The position numbers were made by a program, and so were the translations under genes. Source: an uncultured Oscillospiraceae bacterium (GTDB lineage Bacteria > Bacillota > Clostridia > Oscillospirales > Oscillospiraceae). From it: a stretch of 36,982 nucleotides of DNA. The notes beneath the pieces are model-generated. The model did no database searches, was not told the DNA's origin, and saw only the letters and a program-made list of their open reading frames with translations. Below are positions 1 to 7,466 of the stretch, piece after piece (positions within the stretch are counted from its first letter, which is position 1; each line of letters opens with the position of its first letter). The stretch lies in contig CAAEOT010000005.1 in assembly GCA_900757655.1 (NCBI GenBank), positions 1 to 36,982 on the forward strand, in the 5' to 3' direction.

Positions 1-5
1 ATGGA

Positions 6-45
6 AAATCCCCGGCGCGCGGCATTCACCGCGCGCCGGGGATTT
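6..45 (-). terminator. Rho-independent terminator of the small-gene pair
   Basis: Perfect 17-base arms (6-22 and 29-45) with a six-base loop, GC-rich core and A/T flanks. It lies just beyond the stop codon at 75 and would end the transcript of the two small minus-strand genes. Because the arms end in AAA/TTT it could also work on the plus strand. Confidence 0.8.
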
Positions 46-74
46 CTTATCGCCGCTTGCCGACCCTGCAGCGG

Positions 75-296
75 TCAGATGTCCAACTCTTCACAAAGCT
101 CGTCGAGCGATCGCCCGCAGATGAACGGCAGCGTCATCACCTCGTCCACGGAGTGTGCATCCACCGCATAGCCGTCATAGCACAGTGCAATATCCTCACG
201 ATGAAACGGGCAGATCGACCCGGATTTTCCGCGATAGGCAAAGTCGATGTCCTGCGTCAGGCTGTCGATCCACGCCCGCAGCTCGGGCGCCGTCAT
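75..296 (-). CDS. Small hypothetical protein, 73 aa
   Basis: I do not recognise the family. The 73-residue product is acidic and soluble-looking, with no signal peptide or membrane segment; a GSICPFH stretch lies near residue 27 and the C-terminus ends in SLDELCEELDI. The ATG is at 294-296, only three bases after the stop of the upstream membrane protein gene (300-458), so translation is probably coupled to it. A G-rich run just upstream is only a weak ribosome site. It is followed by a strong terminator, so the two genes look like one small transcript. The coding call rests on codon composition, the gene arrangement and the terminator; function is unknown. Confidence 0.65.
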   Translation of the reverse strand: MTAPELRAWIDSLTQDIDFAYRGKSGSICPFHREDIALCYDGYAVDAHSVDEVMTLPFICGRSLDELCEELDI

Positions 297-299
297 GTG

Positions 300-458
300 C
301 TAGCGCCCCCACCGTTCGCAGTCCGCGGGCAGCTGCCCATTGCGCTTGCTCTCCGCCATCCATCTGCATTGATCGCAATAGTACTGCGCAGCAACAAACT
401 CCAGATAGCTCTCACGCAGCAGGCCGACGATAATATATATGAGTGCAAAAAACCACAT
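300..458 (-). CDS. Small membrane protein with CxxC, 52 aa
   Basis: A short gene that is easily missed. It starts at an ATG (456-458) with an AAAGGAG ribosome site seven bases upstream and ends in TAG at 300-302. The product begins MWFFALIYIIVGLL, a single hydrophobic helix, then a short soluble tail with a YYCDQCRW motif (CxxC, possibly metal-binding or redox) and a charged C-terminus. It sits three bases upstream of the 73-residue gene at 75-296, with which it probably forms an operon. I do not recognise the family. The ribosome site and tight coupling make it likely to be real. Confidence 0.65.
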   Translation of the reverse strand: MWFFALIYIIVGLLRESYLEFVAAQYYCDQCRWMAESKRNGQLPADCERWGR

Positions 459-598
459 ATCGTTTCTCCTTTCCCTGCACCGTTTTTTCTCTGTGCCTTC
501 ATACTATCAGATTGTCAGTCCCATAAACAGGACTGTGCAGAAAGAAAATGCAAAAAAGGATGCGGCGCACCTGCCAAAACCCCGCGACTTTTAAAATG

Positions 599-630
599 AA
601 AAAGAGACATCCAATCGGATGTCTCTTTTT
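599..630 (-). terminator. Terminator following tRNA-Ala
   Basis: Perfect 14-base arms (599-612 and 617-630) around an AATC loop, starting one base after the CCA end of the tRNA and ending in a T-run on the minus strand. It would also stop plus-strand transcription. Confidence 0.85.
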
Positions 631-631
631 G

Positions 632-707
<76 letters not shown>

Positions 708-720
708 ACAGGCAAGGTGT

Positions 721-749
721 ATCTTATCAGAAAACGACACGAATGTCAA
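721..749 (-). promoter_or_regulatory. Promoter of tRNA-Ala
   Basis: On the minus strand a TTGACA -35 box (744-749) and a TAAGAT -10 box (721-726) are separated by 17 bases. The predicted start point is about seven bases before the tRNA 5' end. Confidence 0.85.
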
Positions 750-849
750 GAACGTTTTTGCATTTCCGCGAAAAAATCTGCGCAGCTGTCAGACCGCCGC
801 GCAGATTGCTCTTTTCACGTTTGTGTATGCGCCGGGTTTGCCCGCACGC

Positions 850-1473
850 TCACGCCTCACAGTCGCTGCGGACAATATCCGCGATGGCGGCGGCCAGCTT
901 CTTGTGCCCGTCGGGGTCAAGGTGCTCACCGTCAAGCGCGCTCATCTGCGTGACCGTACCGGCATCGAGAAACCGCAGGCCATACACCTCGGCGATCATC
1001 CGGTACTGCTCTGCCACGCCCTGCGAAACCGTGAGCGCTTTCGCGTCATACTCCGGGTCGCGCTGCGGCGCAGCCGGACCGAGCGGCGGCGGGGCCACAA
1101 GCAGGATCTTCGTCCACGCGGGCAGCATACCGATGACGAGCCGCACGAGCTTGTCCATACCGGCACCCACGTCCTCGGCAGAGCGGGACTTTTCGATCTT
1201 GCAGTCGTTCGTACCGAGCATGAGGATGATGTACTGCACCGGGCCGTGGCTCTCGATGCTCAGCGGCAGCGTCTCGAGTGCGGATCGGCCCGCGCGGTTA
1301 TCGTCCGCAAATGCGGCCGTGCGGCCGACCAGGCCGTCCTCCGCGACGTAATACCCGTCGCCGAGCAGGGCCTGCAGCACGCCGGGATAGCGGATATCGC
1401 GCCCGTAGCGGTGCTTCCAGTCGGGCGTAAAGCCATAGGTGTTGCTGTCGCCGAAGCAGAGAATCTCGATCAC
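850..1473 (-). CDS. SGNH/GDSL-type hydrolase
   Basis: An SGNH-fold esterase or lipase-like enzyme of about 207 residues, probably cytoplasmic because there is no signal peptide. Block I is CFGDSNTYG near the N-terminus with the nucleophile Ser, block III is MLGTNDCK, and block V is HLDPDGH, which supplies the catalytic Asp and His. The family hydrolyses ester bonds of lipids, acetylated sugars or similar substrates; the substrate here cannot be read. I choose the GTG at 1471-1473 because a GAGG site lies eight bases upstream; an in-frame GTG at 1480-1482 would add three residues. It follows the sufB-like gene with only about ten bases between, so it is probably the last gene of the same transcript. 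Confidence 0.85.
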   Translation of the reverse strand: MIEILCFGDSNTYGFTPDWKHRYGRDIRYPGVLQALLGDGYYVAEDGLVGRTAAFADDNRAGRSALETLPLSIESHGPVQYIILMLGTNDCKIEKSRSAEDVGAGMDKLVRLVIGMLPAWTKILLVAPPPLGPAAPQRDPEYDAKALTVSQGVAEQYRMIAEVYGLRFLDAGTVTQMSALDGEHLDPDGHKKLAAAIADIVRSDCEA

Positions 1474-1483
1474 GCCGCGCACC

Positions 1484-2401
1484 TCACTTCAAAAAGCCGC
1501 TGATAATCTGCTCCTCGGCTTCCTTTTCGGTCAGGCCGAGGGTCATGAGCTTGTTGAGCTGCTCACCGGCGATCTTGCCGATGGCGGCCTCGTGGATGAG
1601 GCTGGCCTCAACGGAGTTGGCCGTGATCTCCGGGCGCGCGCCAACGATACCCTCGTCCATGATGATGGCATCGCACTCCGAGTGGCCGGCGCACTTATTG
1701 TTGCCGCGGATGTTGGAGTTGAACATTTGGCTGGAGTGATCCTTGGCGACGGAGCGGGAGATGACGTTTGTGCTGGAGTCATAGCCGTCGAGATCGACGG
1801 AGAAGTTCGTCTCCGCATGCTGGTGACCATGGGTCATGATCTTTTCCTTGATGATGAGCGTGGCACCGTCCGACAGGTGGGCCTGCGTGTCACGATAGGT
1901 GGAGTCGATGCCCTTGATCTGGGTCGTCTCCATCTCCATGTAGGCGTTCTCGCCAAGATCGACGATCGTCGTCGGGTTCATGACGTTCTCGCCGTTGCCG
2001 TCGCCCTCGCCGTAGTGCTTTTCGATGTAGCGCACCTTGGCATTCTTGCCGACAAAGAAGCTGTGGATGCCGTCATGGCGGGACTCCTGCGTGCCGCAGT
2101 TGTGGATGCCGCAGCCGGCGACGATGGTCACATCGCAGTCCTCGCCGACGTAGAAGTCATTGTAGACCATGTCCTTGAGGCCGGTCTGGGAAATGATGAC
2201 CGGGATGTGCACGCTCTCGTTTTTCGTGCCGGGGGCAATGTAGATGTCAATGCCGGGCTTGTCTTCCTTCGTGACGATGTTGATGTGCGCGGTCGTATTG
2301 CGCCCGGCGAGCTTGCCGTCGGCGCGGATGTTATAGGCACCCTCGGGGATGCCGTGGAGGTCGGCGACCTCTTCGAGCAGTTTTTTCTCAATCGCATCCA
2401 T
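1484..2401 (-). CDS. SufB/SufD-family Fe-S scaffold, short form
   Basis: A 305-residue member of the SufBD family, the scaffold on which Fe-S clusters are built in the cytoplasm with the ATPase SufC. It has the right-handed beta-helix type repeat region and the conserved C-terminal part, including GHSECD and a SLIHEAAIGKI stretch that matches the SufB/SufD active region, then a helical GLTEKEAEE tail. It is much shorter than canonical SufB or SufD (over 400 residues), lacking most of the N-terminal domain. It lies 14 bases downstream of sufC, and no sufS, sufU or second sufBD paralogue is present. This matches the two-gene minimal SUF-like systems known in anaerobes. A GGGAGGG ribosome site lies seven bases before the ATG. 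Confidence 0.85.
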   Translation of the reverse strand: MDAIEKKLLEEVADLHGIPEGAYNIRADGKLAGRNTTAHINIVTKEDKPGIDIYIAPGTKNESVHIPVIISQTGLKDMVYNDFYVGEDCDVTIVAGCGIHNCGTQESRHDGIHSFFVGKNAKVRYIEKHYGEGDGNGENVMNPTTIVDLGENAYMEMETTQIKGIDSTYRDTQAHLSDGATLIIKEKIMTHGHQHAETNFSVDLDGYDSSTNVISRSVAKDHSSQMFNSNIRGNNKCAGHSECDAIIMDEGIVGARPEITANSVEASLIHEAAIGKIAGEQLNKLMTLGLTEKEAEEQIISGFLK

Positions 2402-2415
2402 GGTGATTCCCTCCC

Positions 2416-3138
2416 TCAGACCTTGTCAGCCAGGCGGCTGCACACGCTCGACGCCTGCATGAGTACGGGCATGATCTCATCCTTGCTGCCGATAGCGCGG
2501 ATCTCGCCGTCGACGAGCACGACGATCTTGTCGGCCGTCTCGAGAATGCGCTCCTGATGCGAGATGATGAGGATGCTGCCGTGGATCGTCTCGTGCATCT
2601 TCTCGAACACGCTGATGAGATTCTGGAAGCTCCAGAGGTCGATGCCGGCCTCGGGTTCGTCGAAGATGGACATCTTCGTGCCGCGGGCGAGCATGGTCGC
2701 GATCTCGATGCGCTTGAGCTCGCCGCCGGAGAGGCTGGCATTCACTTCGCGGTTGACATAATCCCGCGCACACAGGCCGACCTCGGACAGATAGGTGCAG
2801 GCCTCGTTCGTCGAGAGCTTCTTGCCGGAGGCGATGCTGATGAGGTCAAAGACCGTAATGCCCTTGAAGCGCACCGGCTGCTGGAAAGCAAAGCTGATGC
2901 CGCGGCGGGCGCGCTCGGTGATGGACATGTGGGTGATGTCCTCGCCGTCGAGCAGGATCTGGCCGGAGGTCGGCTGCTCGATACCGGCGATGAGTTTGGC
3001 CATGGTGGACTTGCCGCTGCCGTTCGGGCCGGTGATGACGACCATGCGTTCATCGACCGTGAGGCTCACGTCCTTGAGGATCTGGCGGACACCGTCGTCC
3101 GTTTCGGCCTCAAAGCAAAGGTGTTTGAGTTCAAGCAT
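2416..3138 (-). CDS. sufC: SufC-like Fe-S assembly ATPase
   Basis: An ABC-type ATPase of 240 residues that would power Fe-S cluster assembly on the SufBD scaffold encoded next. Walker A is GPNGSGKS (residues 37-44), the Q-loop lies in FAFQQPVRF, the signature is LSGGELKR, and Walker B with its glutamate is SIFDEPEAGID. The FDEPEAGID variant and the lack of any permease neighbour fit SufC rather than a transporter. The start is the ATG at 3136-3138, giving MLELKHLCF, with a GAGGG site about nine bases upstream; an in-frame start ten codons earlier lacks such a site. It follows plsY by 26 bases, so it may be co-transcribed with der and plsY. Confidence 0.9.
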   Translation of the reverse strand: MLELKHLCFEAETDDGVRQILKDVSLTVDERMVVITGPNGSGKSTMAKLIAGIEQPTSGQILLDGEDITHMSITERARRGISFAFQQPVRFKGITVFDLISIASGKKLSTNEACTYLSEVGLCARDYVNREVNASLSGGELKRIEIATMLARGTKMSIFDEPEAGIDLWSFQNLISVFEKMHETIHGSILIISHQERILETADKIVVLVDGEIRAIGSKDEIMPVLMQASSVCSRLADKV

Positions 3139-3164
3139 TGGTTGGTTCCCTCTTCTCTTTGTTT

Positions 3165-3806
3165 TCAAAAATCTTCGTCGTCAAATTTATCGGACAGGTC
3201 TTTCTTAAAAGACAGTTTGGACTCCTGATGCCGGATGAGCCGGCCGATGTTGCTGCGGTGCTTGACCACAAGCAGAATGACGCAAAACAGGCTCAGCAGA
3301 GCCGGCAGTTTACCGCAGGCGGCAAGCACGCCGATGGGCGCGATGAGCGCACCGCAGATGCTGCCGAGCGACACATAGCGCGTTGCCCAGACGATGCCCA
3401 CAAAGATCAGCAGCGCGACGAGGCCGGTCGGGAAGCTCACGATCAGGAGCATGGTCTCGGCGCAGAGCACACCCTTGCCGCCGCGAAAGCCGTAAAACAC
3501 CGGGTAGATGTGGCCGAGCATGACACAAAAGCCCGCAAACACCTGACCCGTCGCCGCCGCGCCCTGCGTGCCCATGATGAGTCCGCCGGCCACGACGGCA
3601 ATAACGGTCTTGAGCACATCCGTGCCGATGACGATGGCAAGGCCGGGCGCGCCGAACGTGCGGAAGAAATTTGTCAGGCCGGCGTTGCCGCTGCCGTAAT
3701 CGCGCACGTCGCGGTGAAAGACGTATTTCGATGCGATGATCGCCCCGTTGAGTCCGCCAAGCAGGTAGGAGAAAACGGCAATAGCCGCGAGCAGTCCGGG
3801 GATCAT
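3165..3806 (-). CDS. plsY: Glycerol-3-phosphate acyltransferase PlsY
   Basis: An integral membrane acyltransferase that moves the acyl group from acyl-phosphate to glycerol-3-phosphate, the first step of phospholipid synthesis. The 213-residue protein has about five hydrophobic segments and the PlsY cytosolic motifs: SYLLGGLNGAI with RDYGSGNAGLTN in loop one, GFRGGKGV in loop two, and KHRSNIGRL near the C-terminus. Its ATG overlaps the der stop codon by four bases (3803-3806), so the two are translationally coupled. The charged C-terminal tail (KFDDEDF) is a small extension. Confidence 0.95.
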   Translation of the reverse strand: MIPGLLAAIAVFSYLLGGLNGAIIASKYVFHRDVRDYGSGNAGLTNFFRTFGAPGLAIVIGTDVLKTVIAVVAGGLIMGTQGAAATGQVFAGFCVMLGHIYPVFYGFRGGKGVLCAETMLLIVSFPTGLVALLIFVGIVWATRYVSLGSICGALIAPIGVLAACGKLPALLSLFCVILLVVKHRSNIGRLIRHQESKLSFKKDLSDKFDDEDF

Positions 3807-5128
3807 TCCTGCTCTCCCTTCTGCCGGATGACCATGCGGATGGGCGTGCCCTCCAGACCGAACACGGCGCGGATCTGGTTTTCCAGATAGCGCTGGTAGG
3901 AAAAATGGAACAGTTCCTTACTGTTGCAGAACACAACGAAGCAGGGCGGCTTGACGCCCGTCTGCGTCATATAATAGATCTTCAGGCGGCGGCCCTTGTC
4001 CGTCGGCGGCTGGACGCGCGCCTGCGCGTCGGCGAGGACGTTGTTGAGCATGCCGGTGGTGATGCGCATAGCGCTCTGGTCGTTGACAAAGTTGATGAGC
4101 TCGAACAGCCGCTCGGTGCGCTGACCGGTCAGGGCCGAGATGAACAGCACCGGCGCGTAGGACATAAAGCTCAGGTCGCGCAGGACATCCTTGCGCATCT
4201 TCTCCATGGTGCCGGTCTCTTTCTCGACCAGGTCCCACTTGTTCACAACAATGATGGACGCCTTGCCCGCCTCGTGCGCGAGGCCGGCGATCTTCGTGTC
4301 CTGCTCCGTGACGCCGTCGCGCGCGTCGATCATGATCAGGCACACATCCGCGCGCTCGATGGCGAGCTTGGCGCGCATGACGGAGAATTTCTCAATGCGG
4401 TCGTCCACGCGGGACTTGCGCCGGATACCGGCGGTGTCGACAAAGATATATTTGCCGTATTTGTTCTCAAAGCGGGTGTCGACGCTGTCACGCGTCGTGC
4501 CGGCAACGTTGCTGACGATGACGCGCTTTTCGCCGAGGATAAGGTTCACAAGCGAGGATTTGCCGACGTTCGGCTTGCCGATGACGGCGACGCGGGTATA
4601 GTCCGCGTCCGCATCGTCCGCATCCTCGGGCGGGAAGTGCTCCAGACAGGCGTCGAGCAGGTCACCCGTGCCGTGGCCATGCACGGCGGACACGGCGATC
4701 GGGTCGCCGAGGCCGAGGGAGTAAAACTCATAGATGCCGGGGTCGACCGCGCCGGTAGAGTCCATCTTGTTGACGGCCAGCACAACGGGCTTTTTTGAGC
4801 GCAGGAGCATATTGGCCACTTCCTGATCGGCGGCGGTGACGCCGGTGCCGATCTCGGTGACGAGCACGACGACGTCGGCCGCGTCAATGGCGAGCTGCGC
4901 CTGCTCGCGCATGAACAGCAGGATCTCATTATCGGTACTCGGCTCGATACCGCCGGTATCGACAATGTCGAACGTGCGGCCACACCACTCGCACTCGGCA
5001 TAGAGCCGGTCGCGCGTGACGCCGGGCGTGTCCTCGACAATGGACAGGCGGCGGCCGCAGAGCTTATTGAAGAGCATGGACTTGCCGACGTTCGGCCGGC
5101 CCACGATCGCAACCAGGGGTCTGGACAT
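3803..5128 (-). CDS. der: Ribosome-biogenesis GTPase Der (EngA)
   Basis: The essential tandem GTPase that acts in assembly of the 50S ribosomal subunit. At 441 residues it has the normal length. The first G domain has GRPNVGKS (10-17), DTPGVTRD and NKMD (120-123). The second has GKPNVGKS (about 184-191), DTAGIRRKSR and NKWD, followed by the C-terminal KH-like domain. The ATG lies just after the stop of the DUF512 gene, whose TAA falls inside the ribosome site of der. The neighbours plsY downstream and DUF512 upstream are common around der in Clostridia. Confidence 0.97.
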   Translation of the reverse strand: MSRPLVAIVGRPNVGKSMLFNKLCGRRLSIVEDTPGVTRDRLYAECEWCGRTFDIVDTGGIEPSTDNEILLFMREQAQLAIDAADVVVLVTEIGTGVTAADQEVANMLLRSKKPVVLAVNKMDSTGAVDPGIYEFYSLGLGDPIAVSAVHGHGTGDLLDACLEHFPPEDADDADADYTRVAVIGKPNVGKSSLVNLILGEKRVIVSNVAGTTRDSVDTRFENKYGKYIFVDTAGIRRKSRVDDRIEKFSVMRAKLAIERADVCLIMIDARDGVTEQDTKIAGLAHEAGKASIIVVNKWDLVEKETGTMEKMRKDVLRDLSFMSYAPVLFISALTGQRTERLFELINFVNDQSAMRITTGMLNNVLADAQARVQPPTDKGRRLKIYYMTQTGVKPPCFVVFCNSKELFHFSYQRYLENQIRAVFGLEGTPIRMVIRQKGEQE

Positions 5129-5130
5129 GA

Positions 5131-6516
5131 TTATCCCTCCTTATGGGGATTATATTTGTAGTACTCCGCGCCGTCGGTGCTGCCGCTGCCCCGGTCGGGC
5201 AGGTGCACCTCCGGCAGGATGCCGAACATGGCGTCGCAGAGGGCAAAACCGTCTGCATCCACGGGATAGATGGGCACGCCGAGCGCGGCGCTGGCCTGCT
5301 CGAGCGTAATGTCGTCGAGAAAGTCCAGCTCGTCGTGGCGCACCATGTTGTTCGAGATCAGCAGCCGCTCGCCGAGGTTCTTCCCGCGCAGCTGCGCGAT
5401 GAGGTCCTGCCCGGTGATGAGACCGGAGACATTGATGCTGCGGCCGAAGAAATCATTTTCGATCGCGTAGACGTGTCCTTTTATTGTAGCATACTTTTCG
5501 CGTGCCGTACACAAAAGTTTTTCCAGAAACGGCGCTGCCGAAACGCCCGCCGCCATGGAAAACGGCACACCGTCCGGCGGGTCGGACAGGCTCAGCGCCG
5601 AGCGAAACTCCGTCTGCTGCAGACGCAGCATGCCGACGCCGTTTTCGAGCTGCGTGAATTCTTCATAAAATTCCTCCGGCGGCAGCTCGCGCCCCGCCTT
5701 GAGATACAGCTCGTCGGCACAGAAGAAGATGCGCGTGCCGAATTTTTCAACGCATTCGTCGCCGAAGGCGTTGACCAGATCGAGCGTCTCTGCCGCGTGC
5801 TCGGGCGTGAACGGCGTGAGCGGATAGAGTCCCTCACGAAACTTCGTCAGACCGACCGGCACGATCGACACGCTGTGCACCTGCGGATAGAGCGATGCAA
5901 GGTCGTGCATCGTGCGCTGCAGCTGCGCGCCGTCGTTCAGGCCGGGACAGCAGACGATCTGGCAGTTCATGGTGATGCCGCCGTCAGAAAAGCGCCGCAT
6001 GATCTCGAGCGTTTTGCCCGCGCGGGGATTGCCGAGCAGGAACGAACGCAGCTCCGGGTCCGTCGCATGTACGGAGACGTTGATGGGGCTGATGTGCAGG
6101 TGGATGATGCGCTGCACCTCACGCTCGGACAGGTTCGTGAGCGTCATGTAATTGCCCATGAGGAAGCTCAGGCGCGCGTCGTCATCCTTGAAATACAGCG
6201 TCGGGCGCATGCCCGGCGGCATCTGATCGATGAAGCAGAACACGCAGTGGTTGGCGCACGAGTGAGCGTTGTCCATGAGGTAGGTCTCAAAGTCCAGCCC
6301 CAGCTCACCGCCGAGGGGCTTGGAAACGTGCACGGTGTGCTCTGTCCCGTCCGGGCGGCGCAGGCACACGGCCAGCTCCGGGTCATAGGCGTAGTATTTA
6401 TAATCCAGCACATCGGTGATCGGGTTGCCATTGATGGACACCAGCCGGTCGCCGGGATGGGCCGCGTGGCGCAGCGGGCTGTCGGGGTCGATGTGGCTGA
6501 TCGTGCAGCGATGCAT
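5131..6516 (-). CDS. DUF512 protein with PDZ and radical SAM-like domains
   Basis: A 461-residue cytoplasmic protein. It starts with a PDZ-like domain (about 1-70, GDRLVSINGNPI), then a cysteine motif CxxxCxxC (C87, C91, C94 in SCANHCVFCF) typical of radical SAM 4Fe-4S binding. The C-terminal DUF512 region follows, with QDLIAQLRGKNLGERLLIS and a VHLPDRG ending. The biochemical function is not established; its constant proximity to der suggests a link to ribosome assembly or RNA modification, which is inference. An AAAGGAGG site precedes the ATG by about nine bases. Its leader (6517-6616) holds a hairpin and the rpmF terminator, so expression may depend on read-through or on a weak promoter that I cannot see. 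Confidence 0.88.
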   Translation of the reverse strand: MHRCTISHIDPDSPLRHAAHPGDRLVSINGNPITDVLDYKYYAYDPELAVCLRRPDGTEHTVHVSKPLGGELGLDFETYLMDNAHSCANHCVFCFIDQMPPGMRPTLYFKDDDARLSFLMGNYMTLTNLSEREVQRIIHLHISPINVSVHATDPELRSFLLGNPRAGKTLEIMRRFSDGGITMNCQIVCCPGLNDGAQLQRTMHDLASLYPQVHSVSIVPVGLTKFREGLYPLTPFTPEHAAETLDLVNAFGDECVEKFGTRIFFCADELYLKAGRELPPEEFYEEFTQLENGVGMLRLQQTEFRSALSLSDPPDGVPFSMAAGVSAAPFLEKLLCTAREKYATIKGHVYAIENDFFGRSINVSGLITGQDLIAQLRGKNLGERLLISNNMVRHDELDFLDDITLEQASAALGVPIYPVDADGFALCDAMFGILPEVHLPDRGSGSTDGAEYYKYNPHKEG

Positions 6517-6548
6517 ACGCCGCGCCTCCTTTGCTCAGGATCTCCTTT

Positions 6549-6578
6549 GCTATGCACCGGCAAACTCCGGCACATAGC
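6549..6578 (-). other. Leader hairpin upstream of the DUF512 gene
   Basis: Inverted repeat GCTATG..CCGG/CCGG..CATAGC with a six-base loop and a two-base internal mismatch. It lies between the rpmF terminator and the DUF512 start codon. Directly after it the ten-base string AGCAAAGGAG occurs twice, giving two ribosome-site-like sequences; only the second is at a useful distance from the ATG. Confidence 0.45.
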
Positions 6579-6606
6579 AAAAGAAGAGGGGCAAGCGCTC
6601 CTCTTC
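6579..6606 (-). terminator. Terminator after rpmF
   Basis: Arms GAAGAGG..GC and GC..CCTCTTC (6583-6592 and 6597-6606) with a four-base loop, followed on the minus strand by CTTTTGC. It lies ten bases beyond the rpmF stop codon. The short T-run suggests partial termination. Confidence 0.7.
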
Positions 6607-6616
6607 TCAGCTTCTT

Positions 6617-6799
6617 TTAGTCGTCAACCTTGATGACGTCGCGTCCGTTGTACTTGCCGCAGGTCTTGCAGGCGTGATGGGGCATGACGAATGCGCCGCA
6701 GTTCGGGCACTTCACAATCGCGGGAGCGGTGAGCTTCCAGTGGGACGAACGACGCTTGTCACGTCTCTGTCGAGACACTTTTCCTTTCGGGACTGCCAT
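6617..6799 (-). CDS. rpmF: 50S ribosomal protein L32
   Basis: A 60-residue ribosomal protein with the typical start MAVPKGKVSRQRRDKRRSSHW and four zinc-binding cysteines in two CxxC pairs (C31/C34 and C44/C47). It is the zinc form of L32. It lies 15 bases after yceD, the classical yceD-rpmF pair, and is followed by a terminator. Confidence 0.97.
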   Translation of the reverse strand: MAVPKGKVSRQRRDKRRSSHWKLTAPAIVKCPNCGAFVMPHHACKTCGKYNGRDVIKVDD

Positions 6800-6814
6800 G
6801 ATGACACCTCCTCG

Positions 6815-7345
6815 TCAGTCGCTGTTATGAGCAGCTTCCTCTTCTTCGTCAGTTTTATTATCCAAAAGCTGCTCTAATACAGCCATTCTTGGATCGCGGG
6901 GTTTTTGGCACCGGCACGGCCCGAGGTTCAGGTTCGCGCCGCAGCGGTCGCACAGTCCGGCACAGTCGGGCTTGCACAGGCACTTGGTATCCATGCTGAG
7001 GATGAAGCAGGTGGAGAGCACCTCGTCCACATCGAGCCAGTCTCCGTCGAGCGTAAACACCTCAGGATCGTCGTCCTGCGCATCCGCCGTGATGTCGGCG
7101 TGCAGGTCGAGGTCGACCGTGCGCGGAAACTCCGCGCCGCAGCGGTCGCACACGCACAGCATCTCCGCATGCAGTTTGCCCTGCAGTGTGAGGATGCCGG
7201 CCGTATTGACCACCTTGCCCTCGGCCGTGATCGGCGCGGTGTAAGCCCGGACGGAGGGAAAGTCGAGCAGGGCCGTGTCCAGCTCCTGCGCAAACGGAAC
7301 ACTGCCGCCGGGAATTTCTATGATTTCTCTCAGATTCAGCTTCAT
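6815..7345 (-). CDS. YceD family protein (DUF177)
   Basis: A 176-residue protein of the YceD/DUF177 family, linked in other bacteria to 23S rRNA accumulation and nearly always encoded just before rpmF, as here. Cysteine pairs (CVCDRCGAEF in the middle; CLCKPDCAGLCDRCG and CRC near the end) suggest metal binding. The C-terminal part PRDPRMAVLEQLL is characteristic. A strong promoter (7372-7401) lies directly upstream, so the yceD-rpmF mRNA starts about 20 bases before the ATG. Confidence 0.88.
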   Translation of the reverse strand: MKLNLREIIEIPGGSVPFAQELDTALLDFPSVRAYTAPITAEGKVVNTAGILTLQGKLHAEMLCVCDRCGAEFPRTVDLDLHADITADAQDDDPEVFTLDGDWLDVDEVLSTCFILSMDTKCLCKPDCAGLCDRCGANLNLGPCRCQKPRDPRMAVLEQLLDNKTDEEEEAAHNSD

Positions 7346-7371
7346 AGCGCACCTCGCACAATCGCTTTAGT

Positions 7372-7401
7372 ATTATAGATGATATCTACCCCAATTGTCA
7401 A
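7372..7401 (-). promoter_or_regulatory. Promoter of yceD-rpmF
   Basis: Minus strand: TTGACA (7396-7401) and TATAAT (7372-7377) with an 18-base spacer, close to the sigma-A consensus. Its -35 box forms one arm of a palindrome shared with the divergent promoter at 7414-7442. Confidence 0.88.
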
Positions 7402-7413
7402 CAGGAATTTGTG

Positions 7414-7442
7414 TTGACAATGCGCTGAAAATCCGCGATAAT
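7414..7442 (+). promoter_or_regulatory. Promoter of the RluA-type gene
   Basis: Plus strand: TTGACA (7414-7419) and GATAAT (7437-7442) with a 17-base spacer. The expected start point, near 7449, leaves a leader of only about 18 bases. Confidence 0.85.
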
Positions 7443-7466
7443 CGTTGCGTGGAGATGGTGTGTGAC

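Noticed and set aside
1439..2557. Plus-strand frame of 372 codons opposite the sufB-like gene
   Set aside because: It is antisense to a recognised family member and has no own ribosome site; it is explained by GC-rich codon usage.
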